DNA of 64,000 bases, from positions 1,426,001 to 1,490,000 of the forward strand of contig NC_015556.1 in NCBI RefSeq assembly GCF_000213805.1. The letters are read 5' to 3'. The translations under genes and the position numbers were made by a program. Under the pieces are notes generated by a model. It worked only from the letters and a program-made list of their open reading frames with translations. It was not told where the DNA came from and ran no database searches. The DNA is from Pseudomonas fulva 12-X. Lineage in GTDB: Bacteria; Pseudomonadota; Gammaproteobacteria; Pseudomonadales; Pseudomonadaceae. Positions 55,406 through 63,375 of this stretch are shown one piece after another. How positions within the stretch are numbered: position 1 is the first letter of the stretch; every line of letters begins with the position of its first letter.

Positions 55406-55587
55406 AGAATTCACTTCGCCATCTTTCCCCAGGCCGGTTTCAGTACTCCGCAGATTCCTGTGTCACCAGTGGGCGTAGCCCGGAGGCGCGCATGAGCAGG
55501 CGCGCGCAATCGCAGGGGCAGGCAGCACACATGAGTGGTGCGTCGCCGTTGGGTCAACCGAACCAGGTGTCTTCGGAGGGCGTATGA
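55369..55587 (+). CDS. Possible 72-residue leader ORF coupled to matC
   Basis: An ATG at 55369 opens a 72-codon frame ending at 55587, overlapping the matC start by four bases (ATGA). An internal ATG at 55492 gives a 31-codon version and itself overlaps (ATGA) the stop of the short madL-like frame 55391-55495. The sequence is Ser/Arg/Gln-rich without family likeness. It may only serve to couple matC translation to the Crc-controlled leader. Coding status is uncertain. Confidence 0.35.
   Translation: MRHEDKNNDHLPKNSLRHLSPGRFQYSADSCVTSGRSPEARMSRRAQSQGQAAHMSGASPLGQPNQVSSEGV
55391..55495 (+). pseudogene. Fragment resembling the 5' end of madL
   Basis: A 34-codon frame (MITYRR...) starts at the position matching the madL ATG in the duplicated leader; madL itself starts MIIYGV. 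Likeness to madL falls off within about 12 codons. Best read as the relic of a duplicated madL start, or as a short leader peptide. Confidence 0.4.
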
Positions 55588-56930
55588 GTCCGGAAATCGC
55601 AACCATCGTCGGTCTGGTGATCATGTTTATCGTGGCCACGGCGCTGCCCATCAATATGGGTGCAGTCGGCTTTGCATTGGCCTTTATCGTGGGCGGCATC
55701 TGGGTCGGTACCACTGGCAAGGAGATTCTCGCGGGCTTTCCCGCTGATCTGTTCCTGACGCTGGTCGGCATCACTTATCTGTTCGCCATCGCCCAGAAGA
55801 ACGGCACCATCGACTTGCTGGTGCACTGGGCAGTCAAAGGCGTGCGCGGCCATATCGTGGCCATTCCATGGGTAATGTTCATCGTCACCGCGGTGCTCAC
55901 CGCATTCGGTGCACTGGGGCCGGCGGCAGTGGCGATCATCGGTCCGGTCGCGCTGCGCTTTGCCAAACAGTACGAGATCAACCCGCTGATGATGGGGCTG
56001 CTAGTGATCCACGGCGCCCAGGCGGGCGGCTTCTCGCCGATCAGTGTGTATGGCGGCATCACCAATCAGGTGGTGCAGAAGGCGGGGCTGGACGTTACCG
56101 AAATGGCGGTGTTTCTCACCAGCCTGGGCTTCAACCTGCTGATGGCGTTCATCTGCTTCTTCGCCTTTGGCGGCATTGCACTGCTGCGTCGTGGTCGTGC
56201 CGTGGCAGATGAGCCGCTGATCGCGGGCGTGCAGGCGTCGTCGCGGCAGTTCGCCATCGAAGGTCATGGTGCGGTGGTTAGTGCAGGCGGCGGCACGCTT
56301 TCCAACAATCCGCAGGCACTGGAGGAGGTGCGCATCAACCGCGACCACCTGATCACCCTGGTCGGGCTGCTGGGTCTGGGTATAGCGGCGCTGGTGTACG
56401 ACCTCAACGTCGGTCTGGTGGCGATCACCGTCGCGGTCGCCATCGCGCTGGTTTCTCCGTCTGCGCAAAAGGGTGCGGTGGATGGCATCAGCTGGTCCAC
56501 GGTGCTGCTGATCAGCGGTGTGGTGACTTACGTCGCCGTGCTGCAGAAGGCCGGTGCGGTGGATTTCGTCGGCCATGGCGTCAGTGCCATCGGTATTCCG
56601 CTCCTGGGCGCACTGCTGGTCTGCTATGTCGGTGGCATCGTCTCGGCCTTTGCTTCTTCGGCAGCCGTGCTGGGCGCCACCATCCCCCTGGCGGTGCCGT
56701 TCCTGATGCAGGGCCAGCTCGGCGCGGCCGGGGTTATCTGTGCGCTGGCGATTTCTTCCACGGTGGTGGACGTCAGTCCGTTCTCCACCAATGGCGCCCT
56801 GGTAGTGGCTTCGGCGGCGAAGGAAGAGCGTGAAGCGCTGTTCCGTCGTTTCCTGGTCTATAGCGGGCTGGTGGTAGCTTTCGGCCCACTGTTGGCCTGG
56901 CTGATGTTCGTGGTGCCAGGCTGGATGTAA
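55584..56930 (+). CDS. MatC/SLC13-type dicarboxylate (malonate) carrier
   Basis: A 448-residue membrane protein with about 12 hydrophobic segments. The opening 'IATIVGLVIMFIVATALPIN' and 'GAQAGGFSPISVYGGITNQV' resemble the MatC N-terminal domain and the SLC13/CitT permease group; 'VDVSPFSTNGALVVAS' is the second substrate-site-like repeat. ATG at 55584 follows GGAGGG. Its place in the mdc locus between mdcH and madL makes malonate the likely substrate. Typical Pseudomonas mdc loci have only madL-madM here. Confidence 0.85.
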   Translation: MSPEIATIVGLVIMFIVATALPINMGAVGFALAFIVGGIWVGTTGKEILAGFPADLFLTLVGITYLFAIAQKNGTIDLLVHWAVKGVRGHIVAIPWVMFIVTAVLTAFGALGPAAVAIIGPVALRFAKQYEINPLMMGLLVIHGAQAGGFSPISVYGGITNQVVQKAGLDVTEMAVFLTSLGFNLLMAFICFFAFGGIALLRRGRAVADEPLIAGVQASSRQFAIEGHGAVVSAGGGTLSNNPQALEEVRINRDHLITLVGLLGLGIAALVYDLNVGLVAITVAVAIALVSPSAQKGAVDGISWSTVLLISGVVTYVAVLQKAGAVDFVGHGVSAIGIPLLGALLVCYVGGIVSAFASSAAVLGATIPLAVPFLMQGQLGAAGVICALAISSTVVDVSPFSTNGALVVASAAKEEREALFRRFLVYSGLVVAFGPLLAWLMFVVPGWM

Positions 56931-57126
56931 GCCGCGCAGGTGGCGGCCTTTGGTCGCCATCTGCGGGTGAAGGGAGCGGACTACCGGTGAACACACTTCT
57001 ATCTTTCAGGAGCAATCGATCTTCATCTAGCCGTGGTTCGGACCATTGGCAATCGAATGAGCAACAACAGCCAGTTGGCGCGACAGGCGCCAGGAGGTGA
57101 GCCTCTACCATGGGGCCAGCGTGCTT

Positions 57127-57190
57127 GGCGAAGCACAAAAACAACAACACTTCGACACGTAAAACGAGGACAACAACAATGATCATCTAT
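57127..57190 (+). promoter_or_regulatory. madL leader with two Hfq/Crc motifs
   Basis: AACAACAA at 57140-57147 and at 57172-57179; the second lies between the GAGGA ribosome site and the madL ATG, whose A is its last base. Binding by Hfq/Crc would cover the start directly. Homologous to 55343-55405. The rest of the 248-base gap after matC (56931-57126) shows no gene. Confidence 0.75.
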
Positions 57191-57592
57191 GGTGTCGCCT
57201 TCCTGGCGATCTGCACGCTGGCCGGCATCTTCGTCGGCGAACTGCTGGGCAAACTGATCGGTGTACCCGCCAATGTCGGCGGGGTGGGTATCGCCATGAT
57301 ACTGCTGATATTCCTCGGCAGTTACCTGAGCAAGCGTGGCTTGCTCACTGGCAAGTCCGAGCAGGGCGTGGAGTTCTGGAGCGCCATCTACATTCCCATC
57401 GTGGTGGCCATGGCGGCCCAGCAGAATGTCTACGGCGCGCTGAGCGGCGGGCCGATGGCGATCATTGCCGGTACCCTCGCTGTGGTTCTCGGTTTCGCCC
57501 TGGTGCCCGTACTGTGCCGGCTCGGCCAGCAACCGCCGCAGGCCGTCGAGTCGAAGGTTGTTTCCCAGCCCCTGAACAAAGCGCCACGGTGA
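57179..57592 (+). CDS. madL: Malonate transporter subunit MadL
   Basis: A 137-residue membrane protein with four hydrophobic segments; 'GVAFLAICTLAGIFVGELLG' and 'VPANVGGVGIAMILLI' are MadL landmarks. ATG at 57179 gives 'MIIYGVAFL'. It forms a two-part sodium-coupled malonate permease with MadM, five bases downstream. The tail (about 115-137) is polar. Confidence 0.93.
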   Translation: MIIYGVAFLAICTLAGIFVGELLGKLIGVPANVGGVGIAMILLIFLGSYLSKRGLLTGKSEQGVEFWSAIYIPIVVAMAAQQNVYGALSGGPMAIIAGTLAVVLGFALVPVLCRLGQQPPQAVESKVVSQPLNKAPR

Positions 57593-57597
57593 CCGCC

Positions 57598-58362
57598 ATG
57601 TATGAATCGATGATGAAAGTGGTCGACAGCTACGCCATGCTCAGCAGCTTCGCCATTATCGGCTTCACCATGTGGCTGTCCTACTGGCTGTCCGACACCT
57701 TCACCAAGGGGCGATTGCATGGTTCGGCCATCGCCATTCTGCTCGGTCTGGTGCTGTCCTACATAGGCGGCATCTACACCGGCGGGCAGAAGGGCCTGGT
57801 CGATATTCCCCTGTTCGCCGGCCTGGGCCTGCTGGGCGGCGCCATGTTGCGCGACTTCGCCATCGTTGCCACGGCCTTCGGCGTCAGCGTTGATGAACTC
57901 AAACGCGCGGGCTTTGCCGGGGTACTGGCCCTGTTCGTCGGCGTCGGGTCGTCTTTCGTTGCAGGCGTGGCGGTTGCCATGGCCTTCGGCTACAGCGATG
58001 TGGTCAGCCTGACCACCATCGGCGCCGGGGCCGTGACCTACATCGTCGGTCCGGTGACCGGTGCGGCGCTGGGCGCCAGCTCCGACGTGATGGCGCTGTC
58101 CATTGCCGCAGGGCTGATCAAGGCCATTCTGGTGATGGTGGCCACCCCCTTCGTGGCGCCTTACATCGGTTTGAACAATCCGCGCAGCGCCGTGATCTTC
58201 GGTGGCCTGATGGGTACCTCCAGCGGTGTGGCCGGTGGCCTGGCGGCGACCGATCCGAAGCTCGTGCCCTATGGTTGCCTCACCGCGGCGTTCTATACCG
58301 CGCTCGGCTGCCTGCTGGGGCCGTCGCTGCTGTACTTCCTGATGCGTGGTTTGCTGGGTTGA
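57598..58362 (+). CDS. madM: Malonate transporter subunit MadM
   Basis: A 254-residue membrane protein with about eight hydrophobic segments, e.g. 'VVSLTTIGAGAVTYIVGPVT' and 'GGLMGTSSGVAGGLAATDPK', characteristic of MadM. Partner of MadL. It ends the malonate transcript before a strong terminator. Confidence 0.94.
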   Translation: MYESMMKVVDSYAMLSSFAIIGFTMWLSYWLSDTFTKGRLHGSAIAILLGLVLSYIGGIYTGGQKGLVDIPLFAGLGLLGGAMLRDFAIVATAFGVSVDELKRAGFAGVLALFVGVGSSFVAGVAVAMAFGYSDVVSLTTIGAGAVTYIVGPVTGAALGASSDVMALSIAAGLIKAILVMVATPFVAPYIGLNNPRSAVIFGGLMGTSSGVAGGLAATDPKLVPYGCLTAAFYTALGCLLGPSLLYFLMRGLLG

Positions 58363-58370
58363 TGCTGTTT

Positions 58371-58395
58371 GCCCGCCGTCATGGCGGGCTTTTTT
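58371..58395 (+). terminator. Terminator of the malonate operon
   Basis: Perfect 7-bp stem GCCCGCC / GGCGGGC with a five-base loop and TTTTTTATT after it, eight bases beyond the madM stop. Confidence 0.93.
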
Positions 58396-58442
58396 ATTCC
58401 GCTGGGTATAGCTGTTCGGCTGGGCGATGATGCTTTGGCATC

Positions 58443-59354
58443 TCAGGCCTGGCGGCTGTACATCCGGCATTCGGCGAGCAGTGCCAGCAGGTTCGGATCG
58501 CGCTCCCGGGCCTTGAGAAACACCACGCCGATATGTTGCTGCATCTGGTATTTGGCCTGCAGCGGGATCAGCTTCACACGGTTTTCGTAGACCGCTGCCA
58601 CGCGCCCCGGCAGCAGTGCGTAGCCGACGCCGGAGCTGACCATGCTGAGCAGGGTGAAGATGTCCTTGACCTGCATGGCTACCTTGGGCTCGAAACCGGC
58701 CTGCTCGAAGACCCGCTCGCCATCGCGAAAGGTCGCGTAGCCCTGGGTCAGGGTAATGAAGGTGTCGTTGGCCAGGGCCGCCAGGTCTACGTCGGCGTGG
58801 TCGGCGAATGGCGAGTCGTTGGGCGCCGCCAGAAAGATATCGTCGGAAAACAGCGGCAACTGTTCGCAGTCCGGGTCGCTGACGCTGTCATCGAGAGCGA
58901 TGAGAATGGCGTCCAGCTCCATGTTCTTGAGCTTGTACATCAGGTCGACGTTGGAGCCGAGGATCAGGTCGATATTGAGCTCGCTGCGCCGTAGCTTGAG
59001 ACCCATGATCAGCTGCGGCACCGTCTTGACCGTCAGCGAGTAGAGCGAGCCGAGCTTGAAGCGCTCGGCGCTGAAACCGGCCGCCTCGCGGGCCAGGCGC
59101 ACCATGTCTTGGGCGTCCTGGATCAGCTTCTGGGCTTTCTCTTCGAGTACGTAGGCGCTTTCCAGGGGAATCAGGTTGCGGCCCTGGTGCTTGAACAGCG
59201 GGCAGCGCAGGGCGTTTTCCAGCGAGTGGATGGCGCGGTGCACGCTGACGTTGCTGGTGTTGAGCTCGCTGGCGGCGCGGGCCAGGTTGCCGCTGCGCAT
59301 GAACGCCAGGAAGATTTCCAGCTTCTTGAGCGTCAGTTCTTCATCGATCTGCAT
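58443..59354 (-). CDS. mdcR: LysR-type regulator of malonate use
   Basis: A 303-residue LysR protein. The HTH is 'LTLKKLEIFLAFMRSGNLAR' continuing 'AASELNTSNVSVHRAIHSLE', and the effector domain begins about residue 95. It resembles MdcR, the activator of mdc genes, and converges on the malonate operon as its last member. Malonate or a derivative is the expected inducer. Confidence 0.92.
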   Translation of the reverse strand: MQIDEELTLKKLEIFLAFMRSGNLARAASELNTSNVSVHRAIHSLENALRCPLFKHQGRNLIPLESAYVLEEKAQKLIQDAQDMVRLAREAAGFSAERFKLGSLYSLTVKTVPQLIMGLKLRRSELNIDLILGSNVDLMYKLKNMELDAILIALDDSVSDPDCEQLPLFSDDIFLAAPNDSPFADHADVDLAALANDTFITLTQGYATFRDGERVFEQAGFEPKVAMQVKDIFTLLSMVSSGVGYALLPGRVAAVYENRVKLIPLQAKYQMQQHIGVVFLKARERDPNLLALLAECRMYSRQA

Positions 59355-59424
59355 GGGCCAGATCCAATCCTTGGTGAGATGGAAGTGGCCCGATTGTGCC
59401 GCAGATGCCTGGCGCTGTGGCGAA

Positions 59425-59736
59425 TCAGCCGCAGGTGATGCGCTCGATGATTTCGGCTTCGGTGATGTCGATGTTCAGGCGCTGGGAATCGTAATCCAGG
59501 GTGACCATGTCGCCAGGCGACAGCACGCGGGCGGTGCGGGCGCCGGATTGTTCACGGGCCTTTTCGACCACTTCTGCGCTGGCCATCTGGCCGAGCAGGT
59601 TCTGGGCAGCTTCGGCGCTGCACTTGCCATTGTTGTTGGCGGGTTTCGACGCCTGGGTGGGTGCTGTGTCGGTCGAACTGCAGCCGGCGAGCAGGGCGAG
59701 CAGAGCGGCGCCGCCAATCAGGTGTTTGAAAGCCAT
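59425..59736 (-). CDS. Peptidase-inhibitor-I78-family lipoprotein
   Basis: A 103-residue lipoprotein: signal 'MAFKHLIGGAALLALLAGC' with lipobox Cys19. Mature part ends 'GDMVTLDYDSQRLNI' and 'IIERITCG', the I78 (elastase inhibitor-like) signature; a second Cys in 'NGKCSAEAAQ' can pair with the C-terminal Cys. May protect the envelope from serine proteases. ATG at 59736 gives the signal peptide. Confidence 0.87.
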   Translation of the reverse strand: MAFKHLIGGAALLALLAGCSSTDTAPTQASKPANNNGKCSAEAAQNLLGQMASAEVVEKAREQSGARTARVLSPGDMVTLDYDSQRLNIDITEAEIIERITCG

Positions 59737-59975
59737 TGCATGATCCTTGTGTATGAAGGGTTCGCGGTGAAGTGCGTGAGTGTGCCGTGTATCGGACTCG
59801 GTTGTCGTGCCCGTGTTCCGAATTCGGCGCATGGCGCTGCGATCATCTCTCATCGGCCGGGGCGGTCAAGGCAGCAGCCGATCTCGTGTCGGCATGGCCG
59901 AGGGCGCCGGGCGGCGCAGCACGCGGGGCAACATTTCTTTACAATGGCCCGCTGTATTCAGGATCGAGGCGTCCC

Positions 59976-60902
59976 GTGCAACCGGTCATTTCCATTCAAC
60001 AGTTGAACAAGACCTACGCGTCGGGCTATCCGGCGCTCAAGTCCATCGATCTGGACATCCGCAAGGGCGAGATCTTCGCGCTGCTCGGCCCCAACGGCGC
60101 GGGCAAGACCACGTTGATCAGCATCATCTGCGGCATCGTCAATCCGGGCAGCGGCTCGGTGACGGTCGCCGGCCACGACATTCTGCGCGACTACCGTGCG
60201 GCCCGCTCGAAGATCGGCCTGGTGCCCCAGGAGCTGTTCAACGAAGGCTTCGAGAGCGTGTGGGCCGCGGTGCGTTTCAGCCGCGGGCTGTTCGGCAAGG
60301 CGCCGGACAACGCCTACCTGGAGCAACTGCTGCGCGACCTGTCGCTGTGGGAAAAGAAGGACGCGCGGATCATGGAGCTGTCCGGTGGCATGAAGCGCCG
60401 GGTGATGATCGCCAAGGCGCTGTCCCACGAGCCGGAGATCCTGTTTCTCGACGAGCCGACCGCCGGGGTCGACGTCGAGCTGCGCCGCAACATGTGGGAC
60501 ATGGTCCGCAAGCTGCGCGAGCGTGGCGTGACCATCATCCTCACCACCCACTACATCGAAGAAGCCGAAGAGATGGCCGACCGCATCGGTGTGATCCGCA
60601 AGGGCGAGATCATTCTGGTGCAGGACAAGGACACCCTGATGCGCCAGCTCGGCCAGAAGCAGCTGACCCTGCACCTGCAGCAGCCGCTCGCCGAGCTGCC
60701 AGCGGCGTTGCAGCGCGACGATCTGCAACTGCGCGACGACGGTTACGAGTTGGTCTACAGCTTCGACGGCCAGCAGGATGACACCGGCATCGCCGAACTG
60801 CTGCAGGCCCTGGCCCAGCATGGCATCGCTTTCAAGGACCTGCAGTCGAGCGAGAGCTCTCTGGAAGATATTTTCGTCAGTCTCGTGAAGGAGCAGGCAT
60901 GA
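59976..60902 (+). CDS. ABC transporter ATP-binding protein
   Basis: A 308-residue ABC-2-type ATPase (DrrA/CcmA group). Walker A '[12 protein letters not shown]', signature '[15 protein letters not shown]', Walker B '[12 protein letters not shown]', H-loop '[11 protein letters not shown]'. C-terminal 80 residues are a typical accessory domain. The GTG at 59976 follows GATCGAGG and is the best start. Forms an exporter with the permease, with an ATGA overlap. Substrate unknown; relatives are PA2812-type. Confidence 0.93.
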   Translation: MQPVISIQQLNKTYASGYPALKSIDLDIRKGEIFALLGPNGAGKTTLISIICGIVNPGSGSVTVAGHDILRDYRAARSKIGLVPQELFNEGFESVWAAVRFSRGLFGKAPDNAYLEQLLRDLSLWEKKDARIMELSGGMKRRVMIAKALSHEPEILFLDEPTAGVDVELRRNMWDMVRKLRERGVTIILTTHYIEEAEEMADRIGVIRKGEIILVQDKDTLMRQLGQKQLTLHLQQPLAELPAALQRDDLQLRDDGYELVYSFDGQQDDTGIAELLQALAQHGIAFKDLQSSESSLEDIFVSLVKEQA

Positions 60903-61660
60903 ATTTCTACGCGATCCGCGCCATCTACCTGTTCGAGCTGGCGCGCACCTGGCGCACTCTGCTGCAGAGTATCGCCACCCCGGTGATCACCACCTCGCTG
61001 TACTTCGTGGTGTTCGGCTCGGCCATCGGTTCGAGCATGACCCAGGTGCACGGCGTCAGCTACGGCGCCTTCATCATTCCCGGGCTGATCATGCTGGCGC
61101 TGCTCACCGAGAGCATTTCCAACGCCTCGTTTGGCATCTACATGCCCAAGTATTCGGGGACCATCTACGAGGTGCTGTCGGCGCCGATTTCGTACCTGGA
61201 GATTCTCGTCGGCTATGTCGGCGCAGCGGCCACCAAGTCCATCGTGCTCGGTTTGATCATCCTCGCCACGGCGCGGCTGTTCGTCGATTTCGAGATTCTT
61301 CATCCCGTATGGATGCTGGCCTTCCTGGTGCTTACGGCGCTGACCTTCAGCCTGTTCGGTTTCATCATCGGCGTGTGGGCCGATGGCTGGGAAAAGCTGC
61401 AGATAGTCCCTGCGCTGATCGTCACGCCGCTGACCTTTCTCGGCGGCAGCTTCTACTCGATCAGCATGCTGCCGCCGGTATGGCAGACGGTGACCCTGTT
61501 CAACCCGGTGGTGTACCTGATCAGCGCGTTTCGCTGGAGCTTCTACGGCGTGTCGGACGTCAACGTGATGGTCAGCCTGGGCATGATTCTGGGCTTTCTG
61601 CTGGCCTGCATCCTGACTGTCGGGTGGATCTTCAAAACCGGTTATCGCCTCAAGAGTTGA
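60899..61660 (+). CDS. ABC-2 type transporter permease
   Basis: A 253-residue permease with six hydrophobic segments; '[20 protein letters not shown]' and '[18 protein letters not shown]' are the conserved ABC-2 features (NodJ/DrrB type). ATGA overlap with its ATPase gene. Exported substrate unknown. Confidence 0.92.
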   Translation: MNFYAIRAIYLFELARTWRTLLQSIATPVITTSLYFVVFGSAIGSSMTQVHGVSYGAFIIPGLIMLALLTESISNASFGIYMPKYSGTIYEVLSAPISYLEILVGYVGAAATKSIVLGLIILATARLFVDFEILHPVWMLAFLVLTALTFSLFGFIIGVWADGWEKLQIVPALIVTPLTFLGGSFYSISMLPPVWQTVTLFNPVVYLISAFRWSFYGVSDVNVMVSLGMILGFLLACILTVGWIFKTGYRLKS

Positions 61661-61753
61661 TGTCTTGGCCCTGCGCTGAATCCGGCAGCGCAGGGTTGGG
61701 CAGTGCCGTGCTTTCGTGCCATTATCCGGGGCAGAAGAATGCCGAGAATGCCC

Positions 61754-62356
61754 ATGCTGGACGAGTTACTCCAACGCGTTCGTGGTTACAGCCCACGCAT
61801 CATGGAAACCCAGGAGGGTTTTCCAGAAGCCGCGGTGCTGGTGCCCATCACCCGCAGCGACGAACCCGAAGTGGTGCTCACGCTGCGCGCTAGCGGCCTG
61901 TCCACCCATGGCGGCGAAGTCGCCTTTCCCGGCGGCCGCCGCGACCCGGAAGATAACGACCTGATCGAAACCGCCCTGCGCGAAGCCGAGGAAGAAATCG
62001 GCCTGCCTCCAGGCCTGGTGGAAGTTGTCGGGCCGTTGGGCACGCTGGTGTCGCGCCATGGCATTCAGGTCACGCCCTATGTCGGTGTGGTGCCGGATTT
62101 CGTCGACTACCAGGCCAACGATGCCGAGATCGCCGCGGTGTTTTCGGTGCCGCTGGAGTTCTTTCGCAACGACCCCCGCGAGGTCACCCACCGCATCGAT
62201 TACCTCGGCCAGAGCTGGTACGTGCCGAGCTATCGCTATGGCGAATACAAGATCTGGGGGCTGACGGCGATCATGCTGGTCGAGCTGGTCAATCTGGTTT
62301 ACGACGCTGACATCGACATGCGCCGCCCACCCGAGCATTACGTTCATCTCACGTGA
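61754..62356 (+). CDS. Nudix hydrolase, CoA pyrophosphatase type
   Basis: A 200-residue Nudix enzyme. The Nudix box reads '[20 protein letters not shown]' followed by EEIGL, and the preceding '[18 protein letters not shown]' is the CoA-binding UPF0035-type motif, so CoA or its derivatives are the likely substrate. ATG at 61754 ('MLDELL') is used; ATGs at 61748 and 61739 are in frame. Confidence 0.91.
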   Translation: MLDELLQRVRGYSPRIMETQEGFPEAAVLVPITRSDEPEVVLTLRASGLSTHGGEVAFPGGRRDPEDNDLIETALREAEEEIGLPPGLVEVVGPLGTLVSRHGIQVTPYVGVVPDFVDYQANDAEIAAVFSVPLEFFRNDPREVTHRIDYLGQSWYVPSYRYGEYKIWGLTAIMLVELVNLVYDADIDMRRPPEHYVHLT

Positions 62357-62378
62357 ACCCGCCTGCGAGACTCCCGTC

Positions 62379-62903
62379 ATGAAATACCGTCTGGGCAACA
62401 CCCGCGTCGACCAGCATCCGCAAAGCTGGATCGCCCCCAACGCCACGGTGATCGGCAACGTGCGCCTCGACGAGGGCGCCAGCGTCTGGTTCGGCGCCGT
62501 GCTGCGTGGTGACAACGAACTGATCCACATCGGCCAGAACAGCAACGTGCAGGACGGCGCGGTGATGCACACCGATCCCGGCTCGCCGCTGACCCTGGGC
62601 ACCGGCGTGACCGTCGGCCACAACGCCATGCTGCATGGCTGCACGGTGGGCGATTACAGCTTGGTCGGCATCAATGCCGTGGTGCTCAATGGCGCGCGCA
62701 TCGGCAAGCACTGCATCATTGGCGCCAACGCGCTGATCGCCGAGGGCAAGGAAATTCCCGATGGCTCGCTGGTGGTCGGCTCGCCGGGCAAGGTGGTGCG
62801 TGAGCTCACCGAGCCGCAGAAGAAAATGCTCGAGGCCGGCGCTGCCCATTACGTGCACAACGCCAAACGCTACGCCGCCGAACTGGCCGAGCAGGACGAC
62901 TGA
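62379..62903 (+). CDS. Gamma-type carbonic anhydrase-like protein
   Basis: A 174-residue left-handed beta-helix protein with hexapeptide repeats. Three metal-binding His are recognisable in 'DGAVMHTD' and '[10 protein letters not shown]'. Related to YrdA/PaaY-type proteins. Twenty-two bases after the Nudix gene; its stop overlaps the DUF1289 start. Confidence 0.92.
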   Translation: MKYRLGNTRVDQHPQSWIAPNATVIGNVRLDEGASVWFGAVLRGDNELIHIGQNSNVQDGAVMHTDPGSPLTLGTGVTVGHNAMLHGCTVGDYSLVGINAVVLNGARIGKHCIIGANALIAEGKEIPDGSLVVGSPGKVVRELTEPQKKMLEAGAAHYVHNAKRYAAELAEQDD

Positions 62904-63094
62904 TGCAAACCCTCGAACGCCCGGTCGCCTCGCCCTGCGTGCATGTCTGTGCGCTGGATGAAGAAGACATTTGCATCGGTTGCCAGCGCAACGTCGACGA
63001 GATCACCCGCTGGAGCCGCATGGAAAACGACGAGCGCCGTCAGGTCCTGCAGCTTTGCCATGAGCGGGCCCGCGACAAGGGCATTTTGCTTTAA
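62903..63094 (+). CDS. DUF1289 domain protein
   Basis: A 63-residue protein with the cysteine pattern 'SPCVHVCALDEEDICIGCQR' (four Cys, probably metal-binding) and 'EITRWSRMENDERR'. Function unknown; commonly follows gamma carbonic anhydrase genes in pseudomonads. Starts one base into the previous stop. Confidence 0.9.
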   Translation: MQTLERPVASPCVHVCALDEEDICIGCQRNVDEITRWSRMENDERRQVLQLCHERARDKGILL

Positions 63095-63150
63095 GGATCT
63101 TTTAAGCGACATCAATAGGCTGCTACAAGGCAGAAGCGATCGCTCGCCAC

Positions 63151-63268
63151 GTAGGGTGGATCGGGGCGCGTAGCTGACGCTCTTTTCATCCACCGTTGCG
63201 ATCACGAAGCGGTGGACGGGTCGGGCCGCGTAGGTGAAGCGTCGTCTACGCGACCCGGTCCACCCTAC
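63151..63268. repeat. 118-bp GTAGGGTGGA...TCCACCCTAC element
   Basis: Perfect 10-base terminal inverted repeats enclose further pairs (TCCACCG / CGGTGGA; GTAGGTGAAGC... GCGACCCGG). Same ends as the hairpins at 13772 and 53688, in a longer form. No coding frame. The remainder of 63095-63375 shows no gene. Confidence 0.75.
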
Positions 63269-63340
63269 AAATGTCCGCTCCCGCCACTTTGCATTCCAAA
63301 GAGATGAATCAAGCCAGAAAACACGGGTAGGCATCTAACA

Positions 63341-63364
63341 GGATGCGCTGCCTTTGGCGCATCC
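63341..63364 (-). terminator. Hairpin after the lipoprotein gene
   Basis: GGATGCGC / GCGCATCC perfect 8-bp stem with an eight-base loop, 11 bases beyond the stop of the minus-strand gene. T tract weak. Confidence 0.5.
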
Positions 63365-63375
63365 CTGCTCATTGT

